A stretch of 64,000 nt of DNA from Treponema_B putidum (GCF_007830595.1 NZ_VLLD01000003.1), one strand, 5' to 3'. Shown: positions 1 through 9,918, counted from the stretch's first letter. Notes: generated by a model from the sequence alone, not told the origin. Numbers and translations are program-made.

Positions 1-1718
1 GCTTTTGGTATGAAAAACCTAAATCTTCCCGCCATGGTATCTTGATTGAGCCCAATAATTATGAGATTCAAGGGAAGATGCTTTATGTTGCAGGAAGTGC
101 AATTCCAATACGGGATACCACAGGGAAAGTTTTAGGAGTAGCAGGAATTGACTATTCCCTTGATTATATGCAGGAAGAACTTTCAAAACAAACTTTTTTT
201 GAGTCCGGCTATGGAATTCTTATTTCCTCTAAAGGCACGGTTCTTGCACATAAAAATAAAAATATAATCTCAAAAATTCTTCCGGAATTTGAAAATAAAG
301 AAACAGCCGATTTATTTTTTGATGCGAAAAGGTCTCTTTCCCCGTTTTTACTTGAGACATACGTAGATGGAAATAAGCACCTTGAGGTGTTCACTCCTAT
401 AAAGATCGGCCTCACAAATGAAATCTGGTTTGCAGGAACCTCAATTCCTGAAAATGAAATCTATGAAGAAAGCAAAAATATAATTCAACTTATTTCTATA
501 ATATTAGTAATAGGTTTTATTGCATCAATCATAATCTTAACACTTATAATAAACGGCATAACAAAAAGAATTTCAAATGTGGTTAAAGCCCTAAAAAACA
601 TTGCTCAAGGAGAGGGAGATTTAACAGTCCGCTTAACAGGGAAAGGGCAGGATGAAATTGCCGACCTATCCAATTCTTTTAATCAAACAATAGAAAAGAT
701 AGGCTTTGCAATAAGTAATGTTGCAAACAGCACTTTCGAGATGAAACAAACCGGAGAAACTTTAGCAGTCAATGTGTTTGAAACTGCAAGTTCAATAGGC
801 CAAATAAGCAAGAATATTTTAAAAGTAAAAGAGCAAGCAGAATCTCAATCGGCAAGTGTCAGTGAAGCCACAGCAAATGTAGAACAGATTCTTCAAACAA
901 TAAGGCAGCTGGACGGACGAATTGATAATCAGGCGGCAAATGTTACACAATCATCTTCTGCAATAAAACAGATGGTTGCTAATATTTCTTCTGTTACCAA
1001 AACTTTGGATCAAAGTGATTCGGTAATTAAAGAATTGGCAGAATCAACTGTTTACGGCAAAGAGGCTCTTCATCTTTCTAATTCGATTACACAAAAAATC
1101 GCAGAAGAGTCAGGCAGCTTGATTGAAGCTTCCAATGTAATCCAACACATTGCAAGCCAAACAAACCTGTTGGCCATGAATGCTGCAATTGAAGCAGCCC
1201 ATGCAGGAGAAGCCGGCAGAGGCTTTGCCGTTGTAGCGGATGAAATAAGAAAACTTGCCGAAGAATCAAGTCTGCAAGGTAAATCAATATCATCTGCGCT
1301 TAAGAAATTTTCGGAGGAAATTGAAACATTGGCAAATTCTTCAAAAATCGTAGAAGAAAAATTCAATGCAATTTTTGATCTTGCTGAGAATGTCAAATCA
1401 ATGAGCAGCGGCATTATGAAAGCAATGAGGGAGCAAGAAGGCTCCAGCAAAGAGGTTCTGTCGGCAATTCAGGATATAAATAATATCACAGTAGAAGTTC
1501 AATCAGGCTCAGGAGAAATGCTAAAAGCCGGAGAAGATGCCGTTAAAGAGATGAATAGACTTGAAGACCTGACCCAAGTAATCAATAGCAGCATACAAGA
1601 AATGTCGGCAGGAACAAGTCAAATACAAAATTCTTGCTCCGAAGTAAAGGGAATTTCACAAAAAAATAAAATGAATATTGAAGCCATGGTAGAAGAAGTC
1701 GGCAAATTCAAAATATAA
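1..1718 (+). CDS. methyl-accepting chemotaxis protein, 5' end outside window
   Basis: Transmembrane chemoreceptor that senses a ligand outside and controls CheA inside. The reading frame is open from base 3, and the residues before the first possible start (a TTG at 42) read as normal Cache-domain sequence (FWYEKPKS...), so the true start lies upstream of the window. What remains is the distal part of a dCache sensor, one membrane segment at about residues 149-174 (numbered from the TTG), a HAMP domain ('ALKNIAQGEGDLTVRL') and the long coiled-coil signalling domain with the conserved tip 'QTNLLAMNAAIEAAHAGEAG'. The tip and C-terminus closely resemble the receptor at 29396-31507, so the two are paralogues. 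The ligand cannot be told from sequence. Confidence 0.95.
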   Translation, partial: FWYEKPKSSRHGILIEPNNYEIQGKMLYVAGSAIPIRDTTGKVLGVAGIDYSLDYMQEELSKQTFFESGYGILISSKGTVLAHKNKNIISKILPEFENKETADLFFDAKRSLSPFLLETYVDGNKHLEVFTPIKIGLTNEIWFAGTSIPENEIYEESKNIIQLISIILVIGFIASIIILTLIINGITKRISNVVKALKNIAQGEGDLTVRLTGKGQDEIADLSNSFNQTIEKIGFAISNVANSTFEMKQTGETLAVNVFETASSIGQISKNILKVKEQAESQSASVSEATANVEQILQTIRQLDGRIDNQAANVTQSSSAIKQMVANISSVTKTLDQSDSVIKELAESTVYGKEALHLSNSITQKIAEESGSLIEASNVIQHIASQTNLLAMNAAIEAAHAGEAGRGFAVVADEIRKLAEESSLQGKSISSALKKFSEEIETLANSSKIVEEKFNAIFDLAENVKSMSSGIMKAMREQEGSSKEVLSAIQDINNITVEVQSGSGEMLKAGEDAVKEMNRLEDLTQVINSSIQEMSAGTSQIQNSCSEVKGISQKNKMNIEAMVEEVGKFKI

Positions 1719-1761
1719 CCGGAGACTTAACCTCTTCCTATTATATAAAATTTATGGTATT

Positions 1762-1791
1762 CTGAGCCTTAAGTTTAATAAAAAGGCTCAG
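1762..1791 (+). terminator. 9-bp stem-loop between MCP gene and importer operon
   Basis: CTGAGCCTT (1762-1770) and AAGGCTCAG (1783-1791) form a perfect 9-bp stem with a 12-nt A/T-rich loop. Only three T residues follow, so it is a weak intrinsic terminator for the chemoreceptor gene. It ends 9 nt before the ATG of the first importer gene, which has no clear Shine-Dalgarno outside the stem, so it might also affect translation of that gene. Confidence 0.45.
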
Positions 1792-1799
1792 TTTACAAT

Positions 1800-2741
1800 A
1801 TGCTTAACTTTATTTTTAAGAGAATTTTATACGGTATTCTTACAATGTTCATCGTTGCAAGTATTACCTTTTTTCTAGTGCATATTATTCCGGGAAATCC
1901 CATTGAAACCATAGCTGAAAATTTACCTGAAGAAAGACGGAACGAGCTTTATTCTCAATATGGATATGACAAATCTCTTTTTACTCAATATATAGTTTTT
2001 TGGAAAAATCTTTTGGTTAAGGGCGATTTGGGTACGTCTCTTTATTACAGAGGGAGACTTGTTACCGATGTAATAAAAACCCATGCTCCTATTTCGGCAA
2101 GGCTGGGACTTCAAGCCTTATTTTTCGGAGTTTCCGTAGGTTTGGCGTTAGGGATTTTAGCAGCTGCGAACCGCGGAAAAAAAATCGAATACAGTGTTAT
2201 ATTAATTGCAGTAATAGGAATATCCGTTCCTAATTTTGTTCTAGGTCAAATGCTGCAATACTTTTTAGGTATCAAATATAATCTTCTTCCGATTACAGGC
2301 TGGGGAGGTTTTAAATATACCGTCCTGCCTTCTTTAGCCTTGGCGATAGGCCCTATTGCAAAATACTCCCGCTACATGCGTTCCAATTATTTGGATATTA
2401 TAAACCAAGATTACATTTTAACTGCAAGAGCCAAAGGAGCTTCAAAGCTAAGAATTATAAAAAGTCATATTCTACGGAACGCTTTTTTACCGATCATAAC
2501 GATGCTGGGCCCTCAAATAGCCTTTACATTCACGGGCACTTTTATAATAGAAAATATTTTTTCGGTTCCCGGTCTAGGTTCCTATTTTGTGCGTTCAATT
2601 TCAGAAAGAGATTATACAATGGTAATGGGGCAAACTATTTTTATTTCTTTTTTATATGTAGCATCTCTCATTATAGTAGATATAGCTTATAACCTGCTCG
2701 ACCCGAGAATTAAGGTGCAAGCAAAAAATGAGGTTCTTTAA
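1800..2741 (+). CDS. oligopeptide/dipeptide ABC transporter permease (OppB/DppB type)
   Basis: First inner-membrane permease of a peptide (or nickel-peptide class) ABC importer. It is 313 residues with about six membrane segments. The N-terminus 'FKRILYGILTMFIVASITFF' is typical of the DppB family. The EAA loop is present ('ILTARAKGASKLRIIKSHIL', near residues 201-220), which contacts the ATPase. It is the first gene of a tight four-gene run with the second permease and two ATPases. No substrate-binding lipoprotein gene is adjacent, so specificity is undetermined. Confidence 0.93.
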   Translation: MLNFIFKRILYGILTMFIVASITFFLVHIIPGNPIETIAENLPEERRNELYSQYGYDKSLFTQYIVFWKNLLVKGDLGTSLYYRGRLVTDVIKTHAPISARLGLQALFFGVSVGLALGILAAANRGKKIEYSVILIAVIGISVPNFVLGQMLQYFLGIKYNLLPITGWGGFKYTVLPSLALAIGPIAKYSRYMRSNYLDIINQDYILTARAKGASKLRIIKSHILRNAFLPIITMLGPQIAFTFTGTFIIENIFSVPGLGSYFVRSISERDYTMVMGQTIFISFLYVASLIIVDIAYNLLDPRIKVQAKNEVL

Positions 2742-2743
2742 AT

Positions 2744-3709
2744 ATGGATGAAAAAAAAATAACTCAAAACTATGATAGTCCCGCTATAGAGCCTGATTTA
2801 AATCCATCGGATTTTGAACCGGTTATAAGAACAAAAAAAACACTTCAAACAACAAGAGTCAGTATAGGCTTTTGGGAGGATGTAAGACGGAGGTTTAAAA
2901 AAAGTAAAAGAGCTCTTTTCTCATGTGTAGTTTTAGGCTTAATTATTTTGATATGTTTATTCGGCCCGATTTTAAGCGGCCGATCAGCTGATGACGGAAA
3001 CTTAAAAGAAAAAAATTTAGGGCCCTCTTTTTCTTATCTTTTCGGAACCGATGAATTGGGGCGGGATATATTTACAAGGGTCTGCAAAGGCGGGAGGGCA
3101 TCTCTTATAATCGCAATTATAGGAGCCGCAATCGACATGAGCATAGGCTTAATTTATGGAGGCATTTCGGCATATTCAGGCGGAAGGACAGACACAATTA
3201 TGATGCGTATAGTCGAAATACTTTCAAGTATTCCCTATTTAATTACGGCTATTTTAATTTCTCTTATTTTCGGCAAGGGGATTTTTTCGATTATCATCGC
3301 AATGACCATTACAGGCTGGTGCTTTACGGCACGGCTTGTACGAGGCCAAGTCTTGCAGATAAAAAATCAGGATTTTATTTTGGCGGCGCAGGCCTTAGGC
3401 ACAAGTTCATTTAAAATTATAATAAAGCATTTACTTCCCAACACTGTGAGCATTATGATAATCGCCTTAACTTTTGATATACCTTCATTTATTTTCGGGG
3501 AAGCCTTTTTATCGTATATCGGCTTAGGAATTCAACCTCCATATACAAGCTGGGGAGTTTTGGCATCGGAAGCCCAAAAGACAATGCTCTTTTATCCTTA
3601 CCAATTATTTTTTCCTGCCCTATTTATAAGCCTGACAATTTTATCCTTGCAAATTATCGGCGATGCTTTACGGGATGCAATGGACCCTCATTTAAGGAAG
3701 TACAAATGA
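2744..3709 (+). CDS. oligopeptide/dipeptide ABC transporter permease (OppC/DppC type)
   Basis: Second permease subunit, 321 residues. A long charged cytoplasmic N-terminus of about 60 residues precedes the first membrane segment ('FSCVVLGLIILICLFGPIL'), as is usual for OppC/DppC. The 'LFGTDELGRDIFTRV' signature lies around residues 100-115 and an EAA loop ('FILAAQALGTSSFKIIIKHL') near residues 209-228. It starts 2 nt after the first permease gene and its stop overlaps the ATG of the first ATPase (ATGA), which indicates translational coupling. Confidence 0.93.
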   Translation: MDEKKITQNYDSPAIEPDLNPSDFEPVIRTKKTLQTTRVSIGFWEDVRRRFKKSKRALFSCVVLGLIILICLFGPILSGRSADDGNLKEKNLGPSFSYLFGTDELGRDIFTRVCKGGRASLIIAIIGAAIDMSIGLIYGGISAYSGGRTDTIMMRIVEILSSIPYLITAILISLIFGKGIFSIIIAMTITGWCFTARLVRGQVLQIKNQDFILAAQALGTSSFKIIIKHLLPNTVSIMIIALTFDIPSFIFGEAFLSYIGLGIQPPYTSWGVLASEAQKTMLFYPYQLFFPALFISLTILSLQIIGDALRDAMDPHLRKYK

Positions 3710-4704
3710 AACCTATTTTACAAGTTAAAGATTTATCGGTTACCTTCAAAAATTACGGCGGAACAATTTATGCGGTAAACGGTATCTCTTTTAATCTATA
3801 CGAGGATGAAACTCTTGTACTTGTCGGCGAGTCCGGATGCGGCAAAAGCGTTACGGCTCATTCAATCTTAAAATTATTACCCGGAAAAAAAACACGTATA
3901 CATGAAAAGTCTCAAATTATTTTTGAAGATAAAAATATCTTGGAATATACTGAAGAACAGATGCAGAATATAAGGGGAAATGAAATATCCATGATATTCC
4001 AAGACCCTATGACTTATTTAAACCCTACAATGCCCATAGGCAAGCAGGTTATGGAAAGCATTTTAATTCATCAACGGATAAGCAAAAAAGAAGCCTTAGA
4101 GCAAACCGTAAAAATTTTAGAGCTGGCTCAAATTCCTGATCCCGAAAAAAGGCTCAAGCAATACCCTCATGAATTTTCGGGCGGAATGAGGCAGAGAGTT
4201 TTAATATCGATAGCCCTTGCAAGCAATCCTAAAATCCTAATTGCAGACGAACCTACAACGGCACTGGATGTTACAATTCAAGCCGAAATTTTAGGGCTGA
4301 TAAAAAAAATTCAAAAAGAAACAAATACGGCAATAATGCTAATCACACATGATTTAGGAGTTGCAGCCGAAGTTGCAGACCGCATTCAAGTTATGTATGC
4401 CGGAAAAATAATCGAACGCGGAAGAGCTAAACATATTTTTAAAAATCCCAAACATCCGTACACAAAAGCTCTGCTTGCTGCAGTTCCTTCAATAGACCAA
4501 TTAAAAGAAAGCAAACTTTATGCACCCGAGGGCAATCATCCCGATATGCTTTCTATTTCAGCAGGCTGTGCCTTTGCCGACAGATGTGAAAAATGTATGA
4601 AAGTCTGTCTTACGCATAAACCTCCCGAAATGAAGGTTGATGATGAACACTTTACGTCCTGCTGGCTTCAACATGAATTTGCAAAAGGAAAAAACAATGA
4701 CTGA
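3706..4704 (+). CDS. peptide ABC transporter ATP-binding protein (OppD/DppD type)
   Basis: Cytoplasmic ATPase that powers the importer, 332 residues. Walker A is 'GESGCGKS', the signature motif is 'FSGGMRQRV' and Walker B is 'ILIADEPTTALD', with the switch His in 'LITHDLG'. The C-terminal oligopeptide/dipeptide extension carries several Cys residues ('CAFADRCEKCMKVC'), typical of the family and often an iron-sulphur site. Start overlaps the upstream stop (ATGA); the 3' end overlaps the next gene by 8 nt. Confidence 0.95.
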   Translation: MKPILQVKDLSVTFKNYGGTIYAVNGISFNLYEDETLVLVGESGCGKSVTAHSILKLLPGKKTRIHEKSQIIFEDKNILEYTEEQMQNIRGNEISMIFQDPMTYLNPTMPIGKQVMESILIHQRISKKEALEQTVKILELAQIPDPEKRLKQYPHEFSGGMRQRVLISIALASNPKILIADEPTTALDVTIQAEILGLIKKIQKETNTAIMLITHDLGVAAEVADRIQVMYAGKIIERGRAKHIFKNPKHPYTKALLAAVPSIDQLKESKLYAPEGNHPDMLSISAGCAFADRCEKCMKVCLTHKPPEMKVDDEHFTSCWLQHEFAKGKNND

Positions 4705-5659
4705 TGTTCTTTTAGAAGTTTGCAATTTAAAAAAATATTTTACTCTGGGCCGTAAAGAAATTTTACATGCAGTAGATGATGTAAGCTTCACAGTAAACCG
4801 AGGAGAAACGGTAGGCATTGTAGGCGAATCGGGCTGCGGAAAAACGACTTTAGGCAGAACAGTACTCGGTCTTTACCGTCCTAATGCCGGAAAAATAATT
4901 TTTGACGGAACTGAAATCGGCTCTGCATCAAAAAAAGAACTGCATTCATTTAAAAAGAAAGCTCAAATAATTTTACAAGACCCTTTTGCTTCTTTTAATC
5001 CCCGCATGACAATTTCGCAAATTATTTCGGAGGGCATGGAAGCTCATAATTTATATAAAACAAAAAAAGAAATGGAAGAGGCCGTATACGGTCTTCTTGA
5101 AACCGTAGGTCTTGTTCCCGAACATGCCAATAGGTTTCCTCATGAATTTTCAGGGGGCCAAAGGCAAAGAATAGGAATCGCAAGGGCCTTGGCAGTGGAA
5201 CCAGATTTTATAGTTTGTGATGAACCTATTTCTTCCCTCGATGTTTCAATCCAAGCCCAGATAATAAATTTATTGATAAGGCTTCAAAAAGAATTTAAAA
5301 TGACTTATCTGTTTATTGCCCATGATTTATCCATAGTAAAATATATTTCCGACAAGGTAGGCGTTATGTATTCGGGAAAACTTGTAGAATTCGCAAAAAG
5401 TGCCGACCTATATAAAAATCCGCTTCATCCTTATTCTCAAGCCTTAATTTCTGCAATCCCAAGCACCGATATAGACTCCCCCATGTCGGCACGGCGTATT
5501 CATATTAAAGGAGAAATAAGCAGTGCAATCAATCCCCCTCAAGGCTGCCGATTTTATAAACGCTGCTCAAAAGCCTTTGAAAAGTGTAAATTAATTTCAC
5601 CGGAATTAATCGAAACTGAAAAAGGGCATTTTACAGCCTGCCATTTAATCAAACATTGA
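4697..5659 (+). CDS. peptide ABC transporter ATP-binding protein (OppF/DppF type)
   Basis: Second ATPase of the importer, 320 residues. Walker A is 'GESGCGKTT', signature 'FSGGQRQRIG', Walker B 'FIVCDEPISSLD', with the OppF-type C-terminal Cys-rich tail ('GCRFYKRCSKAFEKC'). The frame stays open back to 4637, but the ATG at 4697 is chosen: AAAGGA lies about 7 nt before it and protein from there starts like the family (MTDVLLEV). The gene ends the importer operon. Confidence 0.94.
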   Translation: MTDVLLEVCNLKKYFTLGRKEILHAVDDVSFTVNRGETVGIVGESGCGKTTLGRTVLGLYRPNAGKIIFDGTEIGSASKKELHSFKKKAQIILQDPFASFNPRMTISQIISEGMEAHNLYKTKKEMEEAVYGLLETVGLVPEHANRFPHEFSGGQRQRIGIARALAVEPDFIVCDEPISSLDVSIQAQIINLLIRLQKEFKMTYLFIAHDLSIVKYISDKVGVMYSGKLVEFAKSADLYKNPLHPYSQALISAIPSTDIDSPMSARRIHIKGEISSAINPPQGCRFYKRCSKAFEKCKLISPELIETEKGHFTACHLIKH

Positions 5660-5691
5660 TTTTATTATTTTATTTTGATATAATAAGATTG

Positions 5692-6636
5692 ATGGATAGT
5701 GATAAAAGAATAAAGCTTGTGAGAATTGCATCTCTTACAGCCCTCATAGGAAACATAATAATCTGTATTGCAAAACTTGTTATAGGAATTTATGCACAAA
5801 GTCTTTCGGTACTTGGTGACGGATTAGATTCGGCAACCGACGTTATAATATCGGTTATTACACTTGCGGTAAGTTTTATAATAAACAGGCCTTCAGATAA
5901 AGAACATCCTTGGGGTCATCAACGGGCTGAAACAATGGCCGCTCTAATTCTATCTTTTATAATTATGACAGCAGGCTTTCAGCTCTTTCTTACGGCAGCA
6001 GGAAAACTGATAAATGTTTATAAAGGAACCGTAATTATTATAATGCCTCACATACTTGCCGCTATTGTTACGGTATCTTCAATTATAGTAAAACTTCTTT
6101 TAGCCTTAAACCAGTATATTATGGGTAAAAAAGCCGGCAGTATGATGATTCAAGCCAATGCAAAAAATATGACAAATGATGTTATCCTTTCTTCTTCGGT
6201 TTTAACGGGTCTTGCAATCTCTTATTTTTTTAATGCACCGATTTTTGATGCAATTACGGCTCTTTTGGTAAGTGCTTGGATTATAAAATCAGGCCTAGGA
6301 CTTTTTATAGAATTAAATGTTGAGTTAATGGACGGAAATACTAACGAGCTTTTGTACAAGCTGCTATTTGAAGCCGCCAATTCCGTTGAAGGAGCTCATA
6401 ATCCTCACCGAGCAAGAATCAGACGAATGGCCAATCTTCTGGATATAGATTTGGATATTGAAGTTGATCCGTCAATCACGATTTGCGAAGGCCATAACAT
6501 TGCAGAAAAAGTTACTTCAGCAATTAAAGAAAAAATGGAAAATGTTTATGACGTAATGGTACATATCGAACCTTATGGGATTCACACTCATGAAGAAGAG
6601 GGATTCGGTTTATCGGAAAAAGACATAAAAGTTTAA
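5692..6636 (+). CDS. cation diffusion facilitator family efflux protein
   Basis: Proton-coupled export of divalent metals (Zn, Fe, Mn or Co class) across the inner membrane. 314 residues, with about six membrane helices and the metal-site pattern of the family: 'GDGLDSATDV' in helix 2, 'HPWGHQRAET' in the following loop, and a C-terminal cytoplasmic domain ending in 'VHIEPYG'. A TTG start at 5656 overlapping oppF is possible, but the ATG at 5692 gives the normal family N-terminus. Its stop overlaps the stop of the convergent peptidase gene, leaving no room for a terminator. The metal cannot be assigned. Confidence 0.92.
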   Translation: MDSDKRIKLVRIASLTALIGNIIICIAKLVIGIYAQSLSVLGDGLDSATDVIISVITLAVSFIINRPSDKEHPWGHQRAETMAALILSFIIMTAGFQLFLTAAGKLINVYKGTVIIIMPHILAAIVTVSSIIVKLLLALNQYIMGKKAGSMMIQANAKNMTNDVILSSSVLTGLAISYFFNAPIFDAITALLVSAWIIKSGLGLFIELNVELMDGNTNELLYKLLFEAANSVEGAHNPHRARIRRMANLLDIDLDIEVDPSITICEGHNIAEKVTSAIKEKMENVYDVMVHIEPYGIHTHEEEGFGLSEKDIKV

Positions 6637-7430
6637 TTAAGTTTTTCTTTTTTCCAAAGGTCGATAAATTCCAACATATATTGTTGGATATCACCGAACC
6701 ATTCTTTTTGAAACTTGCAAGCCTCAACTCCCAAATACCTATAATGCCAGCACTCCCATTTATAGCCGGTAATATGCTCCATATTTTTAGGATAAGATAA
6801 AGACCAGCCGTACTTCCACGCATTATTAAGCATCCATTTACCTTCAGGCGTATCGGCATAAGAATCATCAATAGTGGCGAAATCAATGACAGTACCCAGT
6901 TGATGCTGACTTGCTCCGGGAGGAGCCGAAAAAGACAGAGCATTTTTTTTACCATACTCCTTTTCATATTTTGAAAAAAGCTTAGTTTGGTAGCTATAAG
7001 ACCGATAACCTGAACTTACCATTATTTCTAGTCCAGTCTTTTTTGCATCTTCTGCCATTTTTTGTAAGGGACGTTCCGCAATTTTTGCAAGATAGATATT
7101 GGTACGATCAAGAACATATTTTCTGTCTTTTATATTTACCAATAATATAATATTTTTGGGTTTATAATTTTCATCAAGACGGTTAAGTTTATCCACCAAA
7201 ATCAATTCATCTTCTTTTTCATTTTTCAGAACAATATTTAAATCCTTAAAAAATTCTCTCCGATTATTGTTTATTTTATTAAAAATTTGTTTAGGAAAGC
7301 GTCTTGAAATATATGTATAAACTTTTTTATATATATCTTCATCGTCACTTGATTTGTCTTCCGTATACCCGACAATTAATAAAACAAAAAATAAAATAAT
7401 AAATATATTTCTTTTTAGATTAAAATACAT
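6633..7430 (-). CDS. VanY-type D-alanyl-D-alanine carboxypeptidase (M15 family)
   Basis: Zinc peptidase that trims D-Ala from peptidoglycan stem peptides. 265 residues: an N-terminal signal or anchor helix ('IFIILFFVLLIVGY'), a Lys-rich linker and a C-terminal M15B domain. The zinc and catalytic motif 'SQHQLGTVIDF' (SxHxxGxxxD) and the second His motif 'WECWHYRYLG' are both intact, so it should be active in the periplasm. AAGGA precedes the ATG. It is the last gene of the minus-strand set headed by two SpoIIE phosphatases, 24 nt behind the STAS gene, which suggests that envelope work is linked to that signalling module. Confidence 0.9.
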   Translation of the reverse strand: MYFNLKRNIFIILFFVLLIVGYTEDKSSDDEDIYKKVYTYISRRFPKQIFNKINNNRREFFKDLNIVLKNEKEDELILVDKLNRLDENYKPKNIILLVNIKDRKYVLDRTNIYLAKIAERPLQKMAEDAKKTGLEIMVSSGYRSYSYQTKLFSKYEKEYGKKNALSFSAPPGASQHQLGTVIDFATIDDSYADTPEGKWMLNNAWKYGWSLSYPKNMEHITGYKWECWHYRYLGVEACKFQKEWFGDIQQYMLEFIDLWKKEKLN

Positions 7431-7454
7431 ATTTAATCCTTGAGAAAAAATTAT

Positions 7455-7778
7455 TTATATTTCGTCAATTGAATGAATAATTCTAAACACATCGGAAAAA
7501 CCCGTCGAATCCAAAGCCATCTTGACATCCTTGGCAGGGTTTAACATATACATCTTATGACCATTTTCTTCGCTTTCGTTATGAGCCGTCATTAAAACAC
7601 CTATTCCCGATGACGAAAGAGCTTGTACCTTAGACAAGTCTAAGATAACATCATTGTCCTTAATTGCAGTATATACTTTTTTTTCAAAATCACCTGATGT
7701 ATATAGATTAACGGTTCCTTCAATAGCCAATAATAAACACCCCGATACTTTCGATTCAGTAATAATCAAATTTTCCAT
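7455..7778 (-). CDS. STAS-domain anti-sigma-factor antagonist (SpoIIAA/RsbV-like)
   Basis: Small partner-switching protein of 107 residues, a single STAS domain. The phosphorylation loop is visible as 'VQALSSSGIGVLM', with the Ser that an RsbW-type kinase modifies and a SpoIIE-type phosphatase would restore. It lies 10 nt behind a SpoIIE phosphatase gene, so substrate and phosphatase are co-produced. No anti-sigma kinase gene is in the window. Confidence 0.92.
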   Translation of the reverse strand: MENLIITESKVSGCLLLAIEGTVNLYTSGDFEKKVYTAIKDNDVILDLSKVQALSSSGIGVLMTAHNESEENGHKMYMLNPAKDVKMALDSTGFSDVFRIIHSIDEI

Positions 7779-7788
7779 AGCACGTCCT

Positions 7789-9915
7789 TTATATATGTTT
7801 GAATGTCATAATAGTGATATCATCTTCAATTTCATGAGCAATATAATCCAAGAAAGTTTTATATATAGCATTCGAAATTTCACTTGCCGACTTTGTCTTA
7901 TTTGCAGCAATCAAACGGCTTACTCTATCATTTCCGAATTTATCTCCTTTTAAGTTTTTAGAATCCAATAAACCGTCAGTAACAAAAACAATAATATCAT
8001 TACGGTTCATTGTTATTTTTCTTACCTTTAAAAACGGCCTTATATTTTTTACAAAACCTAATACCCTTCCCTCTCCTTGAATTTCAATAACATTTTTATA
8101 AGAATCAATGTACATCGACATAAGAGGAATACCGCAGTTAAGATAATATATTGTAGATTCTTTAAAATCGATAATTCCAAAAAGTCCTGCAAGAAAAGTT
8201 CCTTTCGGAAGATTATCTTTAATAAAAGAATTTATTTTTACAACCAGCTCTTTAAAATCAGGAGTTTCCGAAAGGTAAGTATGAATAACAGATTTTAAAA
8301 TTACCATAGACATACTTGCGCTCAATCCCTTACCGGAAACATCCCCTATCAAAAATAAATACCGATTTTCAGATAATCTAATAAAATCGGTAAAATCTCC
8401 GCCCAATTGGTGAGCAGAAAAAGCTACAGAGTCCACTTCTATTGATTTTTTTTCAACAATATCTATATTCTTTTGAATTGAGCCGATAATTTGATCCGAC
8501 ATTTCTATTTCTCTGTCAAGAATGAGAACTATATCCTGCTTCGCTATATTTCTTAAATAATAAACAACCAAAAAGAAGTAAGAATAAAGATTCTTTAATA
8601 CATCAAAATCATATGAAGTGTAGGCCTCTTTTCGTTTTTTTGCAGACACGGAAATGACACCTATCAATTTTTGTCCCTCACGAACACAAATCAATATTTC
8701 AGCATATGTACTGTTCATAAAACCGATCAAGTCACTTCTCACGTCCGCAAAATCAGGGTTTGTCAAAACTTGGGACCGCATTATAACCTGAATATTTTCA
8801 TTTAATAAAAATTCAAAAACAGGTTTGTTAGTATTAAAAGTAGACGTTACATTTAATGTAGAATAAACAGGTTCCAATATCTCATTTTCGCCGGCAATTA
8901 AAATACTAAGAGAACTGGTATGTAAGTGTTCCAATAAAATATTTGAAAAGTTCTCCATGACTTTTTCACGGCCTTCAGTATAATCAATGTGCTGTAATTT
9001 TTCTTCTATAACTTTTGCGTATTCGGAAGTATCGCCCAAAAGCCATTTAAATTTTTGTGATACAAAATTTCTAATAACAAAAAAAACAGCAGCACCTATC
9101 ATCAGCAAAACAATCTGAATATAAAAACTACGAATAGAGGTTAAAACTAACGAAGCCCAAAACCCTGTAATTGCAGCAAAAATTAAAATAAAGATCAGGA
9201 ACCGCAATAAGGCAAAAGCTATTTGTTTTCTGTCGTAAACCATTGAGGTAGAAAAACCTGATGAGGTAAAAAAAACTAAAAGCAAATATCCCAAGGGCGT
9301 TATAGCTATTGCCCATGAAAAAATAGTAGAAAGATAATATACAAAGCCCCAAAGAATTGCGCTAAAAAAAAGTGCTGCAAAATATATTATCATCTGCTGC
9401 CTATAAATTCCGCTTTTTTCTTTAAAAATTTTATAAATTGAAATCAGCATGGCAAAAAAAGGCATAGCCAAAAGGATTGTCATCAAAAAAATATCTGCAA
9501 CAGGAATTCCTGCAATCATCTCTGAATTGAATTTAAAACCTGATAGAGCATTCCAAAAAAAGCCTCTTATAAATAAAACTGCAAGAACAGCAATCCCTAA
9601 ATGTAAAATAGAGTTAAACACCGTAAACGGAATATTTTTTTTACGCTCAAAATAAGGCATTTTTACGGTAAATTGCAAGGTGAAAAATGAGACAAAAACC
9701 ATTCCAACTATAAATATTTTAGAAAGAATAACAATTACGCTCGAAAAGTTAAAATACAGGGCTAATATTAAAAGCAAAAATAGCAAAGTTGTTATGACTA
9801 TAGTACCTGCGATCATAAAAAGGTCTTTTGCATAAGGGGCCTTTTTGTAAACTAGGTTTATCGCCAATATAGCTAAAACTACAAGAAAAAAGAATACAAA
9901 AACAATCAGTCCCAT
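7789..9915 (-). CDS. membrane-bound SpoIIE-family protein phosphatase with GAF domain
   Basis: Serine phosphatase of the PP2C/SpoIIE class, 708 residues. About seven hydrophobic helices fill residues 1-285, followed by a GAF-like sensor region (about 310-460) and a C-terminal phosphatase domain. Metal-binding motifs are present: 'GGDFTDFI', 'IGDVSGKGLSASM', 'VTDGLLDS' and 'DDITIMTF'. The likely substrate is the phospho-STAS protein encoded directly downstream. It starts 3 nt after the preceding phosphatase gene, a paralogue with a different sensor half. Confidence 0.92.
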   Translation of the reverse strand: MGLIVFVFFFLVVLAILAINLVYKKAPYAKDLFMIAGTIVITTLLFLLLILALYFNFSSVIVILSKIFIVGMVFVSFFTLQFTVKMPYFERKKNIPFTVFNSILHLGIAVLAVLFIRGFFWNALSGFKFNSEMIAGIPVADIFLMTILLAMPFFAMLISIYKIFKEKSGIYRQQMIIYFAALFFSAILWGFVYYLSTIFSWAIAITPLGYLLLVFFTSSGFSTSMVYDRKQIAFALLRFLIFILIFAAITGFWASLVLTSIRSFYIQIVLLMIGAAVFFVIRNFVSQKFKWLLGDTSEYAKVIEEKLQHIDYTEGREKVMENFSNILLEHLHTSSLSILIAGENEILEPVYSTLNVTSTFNTNKPVFEFLLNENIQVIMRSQVLTNPDFADVRSDLIGFMNSTYAEILICVREGQKLIGVISVSAKKRKEAYTSYDFDVLKNLYSYFFLVVYYLRNIAKQDIVLILDREIEMSDQIIGSIQKNIDIVEKKSIEVDSVAFSAHQLGGDFTDFIRLSENRYLFLIGDVSGKGLSASMSMVILKSVIHTYLSETPDFKELVVKINSFIKDNLPKGTFLAGLFGIIDFKESTIYYLNCGIPLMSMYIDSYKNVIEIQGEGRVLGFVKNIRPFLKVRKITMNRNDIIVFVTDGLLDSKNLKGDKFGNDRVSRLIAANKTKSASEISNAIYKTFLDYIAHEIEDDITIMTFKHI

Positions 9916-9918
9916 AAC

